Part shown: positions 7,531 to 16,195 of the stretch, in pieces
How positions within the stretch are numbered: position 1 is the first letter of the stretch
Layout of the letters: each line of letters begins with the position of its first letter
NCBI GenBank assembly: GCA_035575035.1
Contig: DATLYH010000121.1
Location: 1-24,724 of the forward strand
Length of the DNA: 24,724 bases
DNA from: DATLYH01 sp035575035
GTDB lineage: Bacteria > Planctomycetota > Planctomycetia > Gemmatales > Gemmataceae
Reading direction: 5' to 3'
Notes under the pieces: generated by a model
The model's database searches: none
What the model saw: only the letters and a program-made list of their open reading frames with translations
Told to the model about the DNA's origin: nothing
Translations under genes and position numbers: made by a program

Positions 7531-9822
7531 ATGATCCTGCGAAAACTCCTTGCTCTTGGGAAGTCTTCTCGGTCCAGGACGAAACCTCGGCGGCCTGTCC
7601 GGCGCGCCTGGGAACTGGAACGGCTGGAGGACCGCTGCCTGCCCGCCAGCTGCTTCAGCCGAATCCTTACCATCGAACACACCGACCTGGCCTTCGACTA
7701 TGCCAACAGTGCGTGGGACGCGGCGGTGGAGATCGGCAACACCTTTCCCACGACTCAGCATCCGCCGGAGCAGACCCTGCTATGGGTTGATCCGCAAGCC
7801 CAGCTGAGCCAGCCCGCGGGGCCGCAATGGAGCTTTCTGGGCGCCGGCCCCGGCAACCCCGTGTGGATCCTGCCGCAGTCCCAGGATAGCCGCTTGCTGT
7901 ACCTCGGCGGGGCGGCAGAGGACACGCCGGCCGGCACCTTCGCCCGGTACTTCGAGTCCGACCCGCGCGTCGGCGCCAGCTTTGCCTGGATCAAGTGGAG
8001 CCTGCGGGCGGTGCGCGGCCCGGGACACTTTGCACTGTACCAGACCAACTTCGACGGCTCCCCTCTGGTCTGGATGTCCACGGCCGACGGCATCGGCACC
8101 GACGACGTGACCTTCATCCCCGAGCAGGGACATGCCCATTTCAACTGGGCCTTCAGCCGGCGCGGCTTCTACGAGATCGACCTCCAGGCCTCCGCTTTCC
8201 TCAATGACGGGTTGATGACCCCCACCGCCAGCCCGGTGGTCACGTTTTACTTTGCGGTCGATCCGGTGCTGCAGGTCACCTCGCTGGTGCCGACGGCGAC
8301 CGGCTTCGTCGCTCGCCTCAACCGGCCCTTTGAGCCGGGCGTGCTCAACCTGTACGACGACTCGATTACCGGGCTGGGACCGGCGGATGTCACCCTCGTC
8401 GGCCCGTCGGGGCGAGAGGTGCGCGGCTCGCTGGTGATCGAGGGAATCAACTGCGTCCGCTTCGTCCGCACCGGTGGCGTGCTTGAGCCGGGCGGCTACA
8501 CGGCCACTCTGCGCAGCGCGGCCGACGGCTTCAAGACCACCTCGCTGGGAACCCCGAGCATGCTTGACGGCAACGGTGACGGCACGCCGGGCGATCCCTT
8601 CGTGCGCTCATTCACGATCACACCTGCCGCGACCGTGACAATGGGGGTGCCCGATGTCGCCCGCGGGCCGGGGCAGCCGGTCAATGTGCCGGCGATGGCG
8701 TCCGGCTTGCCGTTGCAACTCCGGGACGGCAGCGGCATCACGGCGATCGCGTTGACGCTGCGCTACGATCCCGCCCTGCTGAATATCAGCGGGGTCAGCC
8801 GGGGGCCGGCCCTCCCCGCGACAGCCCAGCTGAACTTTACCAACACGCCGGGCCGTCTGGTCCTGAGCATTACCAGCAGCGCGGCCCCACTTGCCGGCCC
8901 GCTCGATCTGGTTTTGCTCAGCGCCCAGGTGCCGGCCGGGGCGGCTTACACAGCCAAGCAGGTCCTCGACATTGACAGCCTTCAGCTCAACAACGGCACC
9001 GTGCCGGCATTGGACGACGACGGCATTCACGTGGTCGGCTACCCGGGCGACACGACCGGCAACGGCGGCTATACTTCGCTCGATGCCGTGCGGGCCTTGC
9101 GGGTGGCAGTCGGCCTTGATGCGGGTTTCGGCGCCTACCAACTGGCCGACCCGATGATCGTTGCCGACATCAGCGGCAACAGTGCCGTCAGCTCAGCCGA
9201 TGCGATACGCATCCTCCAGGAAGTGGTCGGCATCAACCGTCCCGAAATCCCGCCGCTGCCCGCTGGCCCGCCGCCGATCGTACCAGGCGGCCCCGATCCC
9301 CTCCTCCGCTTTCCTGTCCGGTTGTGGGGCCGGCGCGGCCGTTCCATCGTCGTGCCGTTGACCCTGGACACCTCCGAGGGCCTACAAGCAGCGGACCTGG
9401 CCATCTCCTACGACAGCCGACGACTGCGGCTGCTGGAGGTCCGGCGAGGCGGCCTGACCGGCGATTTTGACCTCTTTCAGACGAATGTCGATCAGCGGAC
9501 CGGCACCCTTCGCGTCGCCCTGGGACGGACAGTCGGGCCGATCACGGGACGCGGCAGCGGCTCGGTGCTGTGGCTCCGTTTCCGCATCCGGGACCATGCC
9601 CCGCCGGGGCAGGCGCTTATCAACCTGCGGCGCGGTGTCGGGATGATCCTCACCAATTTGAACGAGGGTGGACTCACGCTGACCCCGACCCCGGACGATG
9701 CCGCTGGCGACGCGCTGGACGGTGTGATCACGGTGGCCCCCACGCGCAGCAGACGGAGGCCGCCTCACTGGACTGATGGGTCAACCACCCTGACGAACGC
9801 GGTGCCCGGAAGGGAGAGATGA
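7531..9822 (+). CDS. Secreted surface protein: LEDR sorting motif, choice-of-anchor-M-like, two cohesin-like and dockerin-like domains
   Basis: Using ATG 7531, the 763-aa product begins with a basic N-terminus and ELERLEDRCLPAS at 29-40, the planctomycete LEDR/LEPR-type N-terminal export motif. Residues about 45-235 resemble choice-of-anchor-M domains (FLGAGPGNPVWILPQ, VRGPGHFALYQT, HFNWAFSRRGFYEIDL). An Ig-like part with LGPADVTLVGPSG and LDGNGDGTPGD follows. Next is a cohesin-like domain (TAIALTLRYDPALLNI), then a dockerin-like Ca-binding pair (GDTTGNGGYTSLDAVRALR, then ADISGNSAVSSADAIRILQ), and a second cohesin-like domain (AADLAISYDSRRLRLLEV). An upstream GTG at 7498 is in frame. I prefer ATG 7531, with AGAAGG just before it. 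It is translationally coupled to the next gene, whose product repeats its first domain. Likely role: extracellular scaffold or matrix component; the ligand is unknown. Confidence 0.8.
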   Translation: MILRKLLALGKSSRSRTKPRRPVRRAWELERLEDRCLPASCFSRILTIEHTDLAFDYANSAWDAAVEIGNTFPTTQHPPEQTLLWVDPQAQLSQPAGPQWSFLGAGPGNPVWILPQSQDSRLLYLGGAAEDTPAGTFARYFESDPRVGASFAWIKWSLRAVRGPGHFALYQTNFDGSPLVWMSTADGIGTDDVTFIPEQGHAHFNWAFSRRGFYEIDLQASAFLNDGLMTPTASPVVTFYFAVDPVLQVTSLVPTATGFVARLNRPFEPGVLNLYDDSITGLGPADVTLVGPSGREVRGSLVIEGINCVRFVRTGGVLEPGGYTATLRSAADGFKTTSLGTPSMLDGNGDGTPGDPFVRSFTITPAATVTMGVPDVARGPGQPVNVPAMASGLPLQLRDGSGITAIALTLRYDPALLNISGVSRGPALPATAQLNFTNTPGRLVLSITSSAAPLAGPLDLVLLSAQVPAGAAYTAKQVLDIDSLQLNNGTVPALDDDGIHVVGYPGDTTGNGGYTSLDAVRALRVAVGLDAGFGAYQLADPMIVADISGNSAVSSADAIRILQEVVGINRPEIPPLPAGPPPIVPGGPDPLLRFPVRLWGRRGRSIVVPLTLDTSEGLQAADLAISYDSRRLRLLEVRRGGLTGDFDLFQTNVDQRTGTLRVALGRTVGPITGRGSGSVLWLRFRIRDHAPPGQALINLRRGVGMILTNLNEGGLTLTPTPDDAAGDALDGVITVAPTRSRRRPPHWTDGSTTLTNAVPGRER

Positions 9823-10586
9823 TCGTGAACAGTACTCAGGGGATCGTAGCGGCGAGGGGCCGGAAACGAGAGGTCGGGCGTGCGGCGGTCTTGCTGTTCG
9901 CTGCAGGGGTGGCGTTAGCGGCCGCGCCTCCTGCCCGCGCCGACTTTATTGCCCGGTTCACGAACCAGCACGTGGACGTGGATCTCCGCTTCGAGATGGG
10001 GCAGCCGGCCATCGGCTGGCACGATGAAACCAATGACATCGAGTACGAGGCCGACGAGGCACTAGTCCTCGTCGGCACCGCTGCGCTCCGGAGCCGACCG
10101 GCCAGCGCCGCGTTCAACTTTCTTGGCGTCGGCCTGGGTGCCCCGGTCTGGGTCTTGCCGCAGGTCCAGGACCCGAACCTCGTCTTTCTCGGGATCGGCA
10201 CCGAGGAGATTGACCCCGGCATATTCCAGAATGACGAGGTGACGCTGAGCCTGGTCGGCATTCGCGGTCCCGGCTTTTTTAGCCTGTGGACCACCGACGC
10301 CTTCGGCTCGCCGACCCCGCTGCTGACGACGGCTGACGGCATCACCACAGCCGACCGCGTGGTACGGCCGATCGGCAGCCACCAGGATTTCAACTGGGGC
10401 TTCACAGTACCCGGATTCTACGAACTGGACTTTCAGCTATCCGGCGTCTTGCTGAGCGGGCAGCCGGTCAGCAGCGAGGTGACGACTCTATCCTTCAGCG
10501 TGGTCCCCGAACCTGCCTCATGCAGTCTGCTGGCCGTGGGCACCGCCGCGATGCTTTGCTATGCCCGCCGTCGTCGGAGCACGTGA
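9819..10586 (+). CDS. PEP-CTERM protein with a choice-of-anchor-M-like domain
   Basis: A Sec signal peptide (AAVLLFAAGVALAAAPPARA) precedes a single domain. Its blocks FLGVGLGAPVWVLPQVQDP, IRGPGFFSLWTTDAFGSP, TTADGITTAD and FNWGFTVPGFYELDFQLS match the first domain of the upstream neighbour position by position. The C-terminus is a PEP-CTERM signal: VPEPASC, a hydrophobic segment, then RRRRS. It should be processed by an exosortase, which is not in the window. The start is either the ATG at 9819, overlapping the previous stop as ATGA, or the GTG at 9825, which is better spaced (8 nt) from AGGGAG at 9811-9816. The two differ by two residues. The gene pair converges on the DUF1559 gene that ends at 10644. 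Confidence 0.82.
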   Translation: MIVNSTQGIVAARGRKREVGRAAVLLFAAGVALAAAPPARADFIARFTNQHVDVDLRFEMGQPAIGWHDETNDIEYEADEALVLVGTAALRSRPASAAFNFLGVGLGAPVWVLPQVQDPNLVFLGIGTEEIDPGIFQNDEVTLSLVGIRGPGFFSLWTTDAFGSPTPLLTTADGITTADRVVRPIGSHQDFNWGFTVPGFYELDFQLSGVLLSGQPVSSEVTTLSFSVVPEPASCSLLAVGTAAMLCYARRRRST

Positions 10587-10643
10587 CGGGCTTTTCGCGC
10601 TGCGGCCGGAAGGTCGGCGGTGTGTCGCCCACGCCGCTGACCA

Positions 10644-11576
<933 letters not shown>

Positions 11577-11594
11577 GCTCATCTCCTTGGGACG

Positions 11595-11846
11595 CTAACT
11601 CGGGCGCCAGGTGCCGACGAAAACGGCGGCGGAATGCCGATCCCTCTCCGGTCGGCTATACACAGCACTGCACCATGACCCATCGCTGGGGCGCACCAAG
11701 AGCGCGGCCCTACCGGCAAAGCGGACAGGGATTCTCCGATTTCCCCCAGGGAGGGGATCGACCGCGGAGGGAAAGTACCCGATGACAGCTATTGTCCATG
11801 CCGAGAGCGCAAACCATCCCCTCAGCCGACACTTCCGACAGGACAT
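11595..11846 (-). CDS. Doubtful small ORF with a hydrophobic N-terminal segment (83 aa)
   Basis: The ATG at 11846 lies 21 bases after the stop of the Cys-rich gene and the ORF ends 18 bases before the DUF1559 start, so it would fill the gap in a three-gene series. Residues 10-26 (GWFALSAWTIAVIGYF) could be a membrane segment or signal. The rest (many Arg, Ser and Trp) does not look like a known family and there is no clear ribosome binding site. If it is not a gene, 11577-11867 holds nothing else that I can name. Confidence 0.22.
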   Translation of the reverse strand: MSCRKCRLRGWFALSAWTIAVIGYFPSAVDPLPGGNRRIPVRFAGRAALLVRPSDGSWCSAVYSRPERDRHSAAVFVGTWRPS

Positions 11847-11867
11847 CGGCAGCAGAGCAGTTCGCCC

Positions 11868-12440
11868 TCAGGAGATGAGCGAGCGTGGAGGTGGGTCAAG
11901 CGGAGGAAACGCCACAGCGAACCGGCGAGGGGCCCAATCGATCAGCCACGCCACCACAGACCAACCAGGTGTCCAGGCCGACGGCGACGGCAGCAGAACG
12001 GCCCCCGTGGTGATCCACACGGTACTCAGGCCGTGGCAGCGCAAGGCAGCCGCGACGAAGAAGCAGTTGGCGATCATCTCCGTATCGTCCGTGGCAGATT
12101 CAGAAGCAGGTGTCTCGCCGGTGGGCTGGACCTGGTCATTGCTGCGGAGGGCCACCCCTCGATCAAGAGGCATATCCTCCCTCGGGGGTACAGCACTGCC
12201 GTTGTCCAAGGCCTCCGCGTGTTGCTCGGTAGCACAACAGCAGCAGTGCTGCCGGCAATCGGCGGCACATTGGCAGCTGCAAGCACGATGCTGGCAGGGG
12301 AATGGTTCGCTGGTGTCTTTCCGCGAGCAGGTCGGCAAGGCGAAACCAACGGCGAGAAGCGAGTAAGCCAGGAGCACCAGAACAGCGCCGAGCCGGCGAA
12401 CGCAAGGAACTCCGATATAGTTTCGGAGGCGGAGAAGCAT
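11868..12440 (-). CDS. Secreted Cys-rich protein (190 aa), planctomycete family without a name
   Basis: After a basic start (MLLRLRNYIGVPCVRR), residues 18-35 are hydrophobic (GAVLVLLAYSLLAVGFAL), which fits an export signal. A dense Cys cluster follows: C38, C49, C54, C56, C58, C62 and four consecutive Cys at 66-69, in FPCQHRACSCQCAADC and RQHCCCC. The spacing PCxxxxCxCxxxxxCxxxCCC recalls small secreted planctomycete proteins, probably metal-binding or disulphide-linked; I recall the pattern but could not search. The C-terminal third has a second hydrophobic stretch (VAWLIDWAPRRFAVAF). ATG at 12440 is chosen because the frame before it (back to 12539) is not signal-like. GCGAGG precedes it by about nine bases. 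Confidence 0.6.
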   Translation of the reverse strand: MLLRLRNYIGVPCVRRLGAVLVLLAYSLLAVGFALPTCSRKDTSEPFPCQHRACSCQCAADCRQHCCCCATEQHAEALDNGSAVPPREDMPLDRGVALRSNDQVQPTGETPASESATDDTEMIANCFFVAAALRCHGLSTVWITTGAVLLPSPSAWTPGWSVVAWLIDWAPRRFAVAFPPLDPPPRSLIS

Positions 12441-12554
12441 TCGTAAAGCCTCGCAGCGATCTGGTAATCTCCCCTCGTTCTTCAGACTATGTTCCAAGGC
12501 GCGGCTGGTCAAGTAACTGCTTGGTGGGGGTGTACCCAAATTCTCCTGGGGTGA

Positions 12555-13122
12555 TCAAGTCGTCAGGGCCCAGTGGGGGTCCCATTGCGAGGAATAGCGC
12601 AAAGCAAGGCCACCGGCGAGCTCCAGCCGATCCCCCCGCGTCAGATCGACGACCTGGGTCTGTGGGGCATCCTGGTCAGAGGGGAGCGCGGCCAGTTCTT
12701 CCCGGAGGCATTTTCGTACCGCCGGTAACACCCAGTCATAGCGGGGGTCCTGGTCCCACAAAATGACCACCTCATTGGCGAGGCGCTTGCACCACCAGGT
12801 CGCGGAGAGTAATCAGGCCGGGTCGCTCCCCTGCATTCGTTGCGGGCAAGGGGTTGGAACACTCCCCGGGCCGATACGTTCGCGCTTGCAGGTCGCTGCT
12901 CAGCTGCTGGAGGAATAGCTTGACTCCTTCTTCGACGGTTTCCCAGGTGCGCGTATTGACCCCGAGGTTCGGAGCGCCCTTTCTGATTTGGGCGTAAGCG
13001 AGTTGCAGGTTATCCAGCTTACTCAACTCGCGATATAAACCCTGAACCCGGTGCGAGCACTCCTCAGGCCGTCGGCGCAGACGTGCGGCTAGGTCCAGAC
13101 CAACGATAGGATTGTTGGCCAT
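12555..13122 (-). pseudogene. Group II intron-type reverse transcriptase remnant with internal deletion
   Basis: ATG 13122 opens a frame that matches the N-terminus of group II intron RTs: LYRELSKLDNLQLAYAQIRK, GAPNLGVNTRTWETVEEG, LQARTYRPGE, then ERPGLITLRDLVVQ (family form RPLGIPTLRDRVVQ). It stops at TGA 12772-12774. In another frame from about 12790 to the stop at 12555 comes RLANEVVILWDQDP, QTQVVDLTRGDRLELAGG (family form RYADDFVIL, then RVVDL..G..FEFLGF). The roughly 130 residues that should lie between the two parts, RT motifs 2-4, are missing. The catalytic YADD is replaced by LANE. It cannot be active. The maturase X and endonuclease domains are absent. It sits right after the Cys-rich gene on the same strand. 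Confidence 0.6.
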
Positions 13123-13131
13123 TTTATAGTT

Positions 13132-13143
13132 TCCCTTAAGGGA
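13132..13143. promoter_or_regulatory. Perfect 12-bp palindrome TCCCTTAAGGGA
   Basis: The palindrome lies between the stop of the Cys-rich gene (13151) and the ATG of the RT remnant (13122). It supplies the AAGGG that could serve as ribosome binding site for the remnant. It could be a protein-binding site or an insertion scar; there is no T run for a terminator. Confidence 0.35.
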
Positions 13144-13150
13144 GACGTCG

Positions 13151-13585
13151 TCATGATCCGCTCGATAGATAACAGTATGTACCAATGACGGGATTACTCT
13201 CCCCCTGTCCCGCAGGAGGATTCGCCGCCTCAACTACAGCTATGCTGTCATAGCCCGGCGAAGGAGTCCCGCTGCAACTGCACACCTGGGTCAAACAACC
13301 AGTCGTGTAAAGCGTTCGTTCGTTACCAATAACGTTTATCCGGCAATCCGACAGAAGCCATGTAGGGTCGCCTCTATCCAGGCATTGACCAGCACCCTCG
13401 CACAGTGCGCAAGTAAAATCCACGAGCACCATACATTGGTCATCGCTGCACCAATGGAAAATACGCCTGTCCCTGTACCGGCACTTGTTGTCACAGCCAG
13501 CCAAAGACATGGCGCAGTCGAGGTACGCGCCAAGGGCCACCACGACCAGAACGAGCATCACGATGGCTTTCGATTGCACAGACAT
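13151..13585 (-). CDS. Secreted Cys-rich protein (144 aa), family not recognised
   Basis: The signal peptide is MSVQSKAIVMLVLVVVALGAYLDC, with cleavage or lipidation near Cys24 not certain (no canonical lipobox). The mature part has a dozen Cys in close order (SLAGCDNKCRYR, HWCSDDQC, FTCALCEGAGQC, TTGCLTQVCSCSG), which predicts several disulphides or metal sites outside the cytoplasm. The start is the second of two possible codons: ATG 13585 has AGGAGG seven bases upstream (13593-13598). A possible 52-aa ORF ends at the same place (TGATG overlap). It is the last intact gene of the DUF1573/LolA-like set. Confidence 0.68.
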   Translation of the reverse strand: MSVQSKAIVMLVLVVVALGAYLDCAMSLAGCDNKCRYRDRRIFHWCSDDQCMVLVDFTCALCEGAGQCLDRGDPTWLLSDCRINVIGNERTLYTTGCLTQVCSCSGTPSPGYDSIAVVEAANPPAGQGESNPVIGTYCYLSSGS

Positions 13586-13743
13586 CACGCGACCTCCTTG
13601 GAGCGAGCGACATGAACATTAGGGGAAGAGACCACACCAGTTGCTGGAGAAGACCGAGCCCAGCCAGGCTCCCGAGCGAGACGCGCGGGCGGACTGGTTT
13701 GCTCCAGAACTGACTGGTCACGGTAACGTTGCTCATTTGGCAT
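13585..13743 (-). CDS. Possible 52-aa ORF bridging two genes
   Basis: ATG at 13743 lies six bases after the stop of the LolA-like gene, with GAGGTG seven bases upstream. Its stop TGA (13587-13585) overlaps the ATG of the Cys-rich gene by one base. The product (MPNEQRYRDQSVLEQ, Ser/Pro/Ala-rich middle, ending ARSKEVA) is hydrophilic and has no recognisable domain. The spacing is what one expects of translational coupling. A competing ORF from ATG 13736 in another frame (81 aa) overlaps the Cys-rich gene by 95 bases and is less likely. Confidence 0.4.
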   Translation of the reverse strand: MPNEQRYRDQSVLEQTSPPARLAREPGWARSSPATGVVSSPNVHVARSKEVA

Positions 13744-13749
13744 CAGGTT

Positions 13750-14862
13750 TCACCTCGTAAGTCTCGTCCTCCTCCTTATCAGGACATAAGTCAGGATGAT
13801 GAATACCACCCCCAGACCAGTAAGCAACGGGATGTTCCGCCGATACCAAGGATACTTCGGTAGCTCGTCCGATCTGGGTATCATTGCCCCGCCTGGAATC
13901 AGCTCATCCCGGGATAACTCGCGCATGGTCCCGTCGGGTTGAACCTTGTAAAGCTTGCCGTCTCTATGATCAATCACCTCGCTTCCTGTCGGGAACTGGA
14001 TGTCGAACAACTCATCCGGCTGGGGAGCGTTAAAGCGCATCTCAAGAATGTTCACTTTGCTTGTAACGAGTACGGCGCCGTTTGGCGCGTACTTGTTCCG
14101 CACCCAAGAGTCCGGAACCCATCCTACGTTCTCGTCGCGATGATATTGGATATCAAACTGCTCGGAAAGACTATTGTTCGCCAGCAGCCGGATGCGGCGG
14201 ATGACATAGTCCTGATCCGGATTCAGCCAGCAAGTAATCGTCCACTTGTCCGATAATTTGTAACTGTATTCCTCGTACTTGACTCCTTCGATTGGAAGGG
14301 TGAGCCCCGTGGGCTTCATCATGTTGACGGGATAGGGGCTGATTGCAGGATCTAACCCGCGGAATGTCATCGTGAGAGGGGTCAAGATGTAAGACCTGAC
14401 GTCATCTTGCCGGGCATCTTTCAAGATAACGCCTGTGCCGTGGTCCCTGTTCCCGAAAAAGCTCTTTGGATAGAAACCCTTGGCTCGGGAGCCGTTAGAC
14501 ACACTTAGGCGACTCCGGTGGATCAACTCTCCGTCAGGCAGGCGAAAGCTGGGCCGGTTTTCCTCGAAACGGATCTTCGTCCCTGCGAGGACAAGCCGGT
14601 TAACCGACTCGAGGGTCGTTTCCTTGTCCGGCACCGCCACTTTTGGTTTGTAGGGACCTGGGGGTTCCGCCTCCGACACGCCGCCCCTGGCATACACCTC
14701 AGTCAGCTTGAGTTTAATGTCCACTGTCTTTACAGACTCTTGCCGGACCCGGGCGGCGGCTATGCCAGGGGCATCTTCCGCACCAGGGTGACCAGCCACG
14801 TCAGAAGCAATAAGTATAAGTATGAGAGGAACCATCGTGAAAGCCAACACTGTCGCGCGCAT
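13750..14862 (-). CDS. Exported LolA-like protein with C-terminal membrane anchor (370 aa)
   Basis: There is a Sec signal peptide (VLAFTMVPLILILIASDVAG), a long extracytoplasmic domain, and a C-terminal transmembrane helix (PLLTGLGVVFIILTYVLI) ending in RRRTRLTR, so the body faces the periplasm. The domain alternates beta-like stretches (KIRFEENRPSFRLPDGE, YEEYSYKLSDKWTITCWLNP, IRRIRLLANNSLSEQFDIQY, VLVTSKVNILEMRFN) in the manner of lipoprotein-sorting LolA/outer-membrane lipoprotein folds. That assignment is by impression, not by a signature. ATG 14862 has GAAGGA eight bases upstream. It lies 47 nt downstream of the DUF1573 gene and is probably co-transcribed with it. Confidence 0.72.
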   Translation of the reverse strand: MRATVLAFTMVPLILILIASDVAGHPGAEDAPGIAAARVRQESVKTVDIKLKLTEVYARGGVSEAEPPGPYKPKVAVPDKETTLESVNRLVLAGTKIRFEENRPSFRLPDGELIHRSRLSVSNGSRAKGFYPKSFFGNRDHGTGVILKDARQDDVRSYILTPLTMTFRGLDPAISPYPVNMMKPTGLTLPIEGVKYEEYSYKLSDKWTITCWLNPDQDYVIRRIRLLANNSLSEQFDIQYHRDENVGWVPDSWVRNKYAPNGAVLVTSKVNILEMRFNAPQPDELFDIQFPTGSEVIDHRDGKLYKVQPDGTMRELSRDELIPGGAMIPRSDELPKYPWYRRNIPLLTGLGVVFIILTYVLIRRRTRLTR

Positions 14863-14909
14863 AGCAATATTCCTTCTCTCTCATCCCCGTCATGACCAAC
14901 CTGACCCAT

Positions 14910-16100
14910 TCAAGGGCCGGCCAGTCCATGATACCGCACCGGAACCACAAGGCGGTACTCCATGCCGTCGTCATGCTCAATCGTGAATTCGGCAGCCACC
15001 TCTTGGGGACCGGTTTTCGTGAACCGGAGGCGTAGCGTATAGATCTCATCCTCACCCAGCATCCGGGTGACCTCCAGGTCGCCGCTATTAGAAGTCGCGG
15101 CCTTGACCATGAATCGCTGGTTGGTCAGGGAACGCAGTTGGAGCGCCTCAGTCGCAGCCGTGCCGCACGGTTGCCGTCCATGATGAATTTCTCGGGGATA
15201 GGCTATGACGTCGCGGACGATCTCGCCCACAAGGCGGAGTTCCTTGGCCGGTAGCCGCTCGCCTGCGCGACTCACGGGTGTGAGCCGGAGAGTGTCCGAG
15301 ACAGGGCGGGGTATGAGCTTGCCATGAGATCGGAGAATGGCCCGGAACTTGTTGGGCGACGAACGTGCCTGGTTCGGGACGATCTCCACGGCCCAGTCCC
15401 GAGGTGATTCGCAGTCAATCCATCGGACTTCGTCCGACGCTTCTATGTCCAGTGACTGTTCGATCAGTGGCTGGCGAGCCGACAGGGTCCCGAGGTGAAT
15501 CGTGGACCGACTGAGCCGGATGGTCGGCACGACGAGACAGTTCAACAGCCAGTGCATTGAATACTGCCCGTGCCCCTGTACAGAGTAGACGGCACTGAGA
15601 CTCACTCGGAGCGGTTCTCCTCCCCAGTGGTTCGGCGAGCTGAGCTGCGAGGCGAGCCTCAGTTTGATGTCAAACGTCTTGGTTTCGTGCGGTTGCAAGG
15701 TTACACCCGCACTAGGCGTGATGCCCAGGCAATCGCAGCTTTTCTCGAACCGGATGATGGTCACGGGCTGATCGCTGGAATTCGTGACACGAAGCCGGTG
15801 TTCATAAGCGCTGGTCTCGTAGACCCGTCCGAGGTTGAGTTCATTGTCCGCGATGACCAAAGGGAGAGCCACATCGGCTTCCTGGACCTTGTCTTTGTGA
15901 AGAGCTTGGTAGAGGTACTTGGCACTCAAGTAGGCGCCGGGAGACCCGATAGCAATAACCAAGCAAAAAAGGACGTACTCCCTATACCGGATCCTCTTTG
16001 TTGCTTCCTTGAGGGTTGCATCGTTCGTCGGGGACGCTTCACTGCTCGAACAAGGAGGGGAAGAGTTCCCCAAGCGAGTTGTTGGCGTTACAGCCTTCAC
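14910..16100 (-). CDS. DUF1573 family membrane-anchored protein (396 aa)
   Basis: With the GTG at 16100 as start, residues 42-58 (YVLFCLVIAIGSPGAYL) form one transmembrane helix, after which the protein is outside the cytoplasm. Residues about 83-165 are a DUF1573 Ig-like domain: NLGRVYETSAYEHRLRVTN, the hallmark FEKSCDCLG with Cys122 and Cys124, and LQPHETKTFDIKL. At least one more similar beta-sandwich unit follows (IHLGTLSA, later EIVRDVIAYPREIHHGR). The frame stays open to an ATG at 16211, but the region 16101-16211 is Arg-rich and not protein-like, and the likely promoter overlaps that ATG. GGGGGA about nine bases before the GTG is a weak ribosome binding site. First gene of the set on this strand. 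Confidence 0.75.
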   Translation of the reverse strand: MKAVTPTTRLGNSSPPCSSSEASPTNDATLKEATKRIRYREYVLFCLVIAIGSPGAYLSAKYLYQALHKDKVQEADVALPLVIADNELNLGRVYETSAYEHRLRVTNSSDQPVTIIRFEKSCDCLGITPSAGVTLQPHETKTFDIKLRLASQLSSPNHWGGEPLRVSLSAVYSVQGHGQYSMHWLLNCLVVPTIRLSRSTIHLGTLSARQPLIEQSLDIEASDEVRWIDCESPRDWAVEIVPNQARSSPNKFRAILRSHGKLIPRPVSDTLRLTPVSRAGERLPAKELRLVGEIVRDVIAYPREIHHGRQPCGTAATEALQLRSLTNQRFMVKAATSNSGDLEVTRMLGEDEIYTLRLRFTKTGPQEVAAEFTIEHDDGMEYRLVVPVRYHGLAGP

Positions 16101-16195
16101 GGCAGCGATCCCCCGCCAGGGCACTGGGGAATGGCTCGCTACCGATGCTACCTGCCGACCTCTTCTCCTGCACCTCCGGAATGGTTCAGTTGAGA

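Noticed and set aside
11611..12366. 251-residue plus-strand ORF
   Set aside because: Antisense to the Cys-rich gene; it lacks a signal or domain, while the minus strand shows a signal peptide and the ordered Cys cluster.
13491..13736. 81-residue minus-strand ORF
   Set aside because: It overlaps the start of the well-supported Cys-rich gene by 95 bases, and the 52-residue ORF in another frame fits the gap better.
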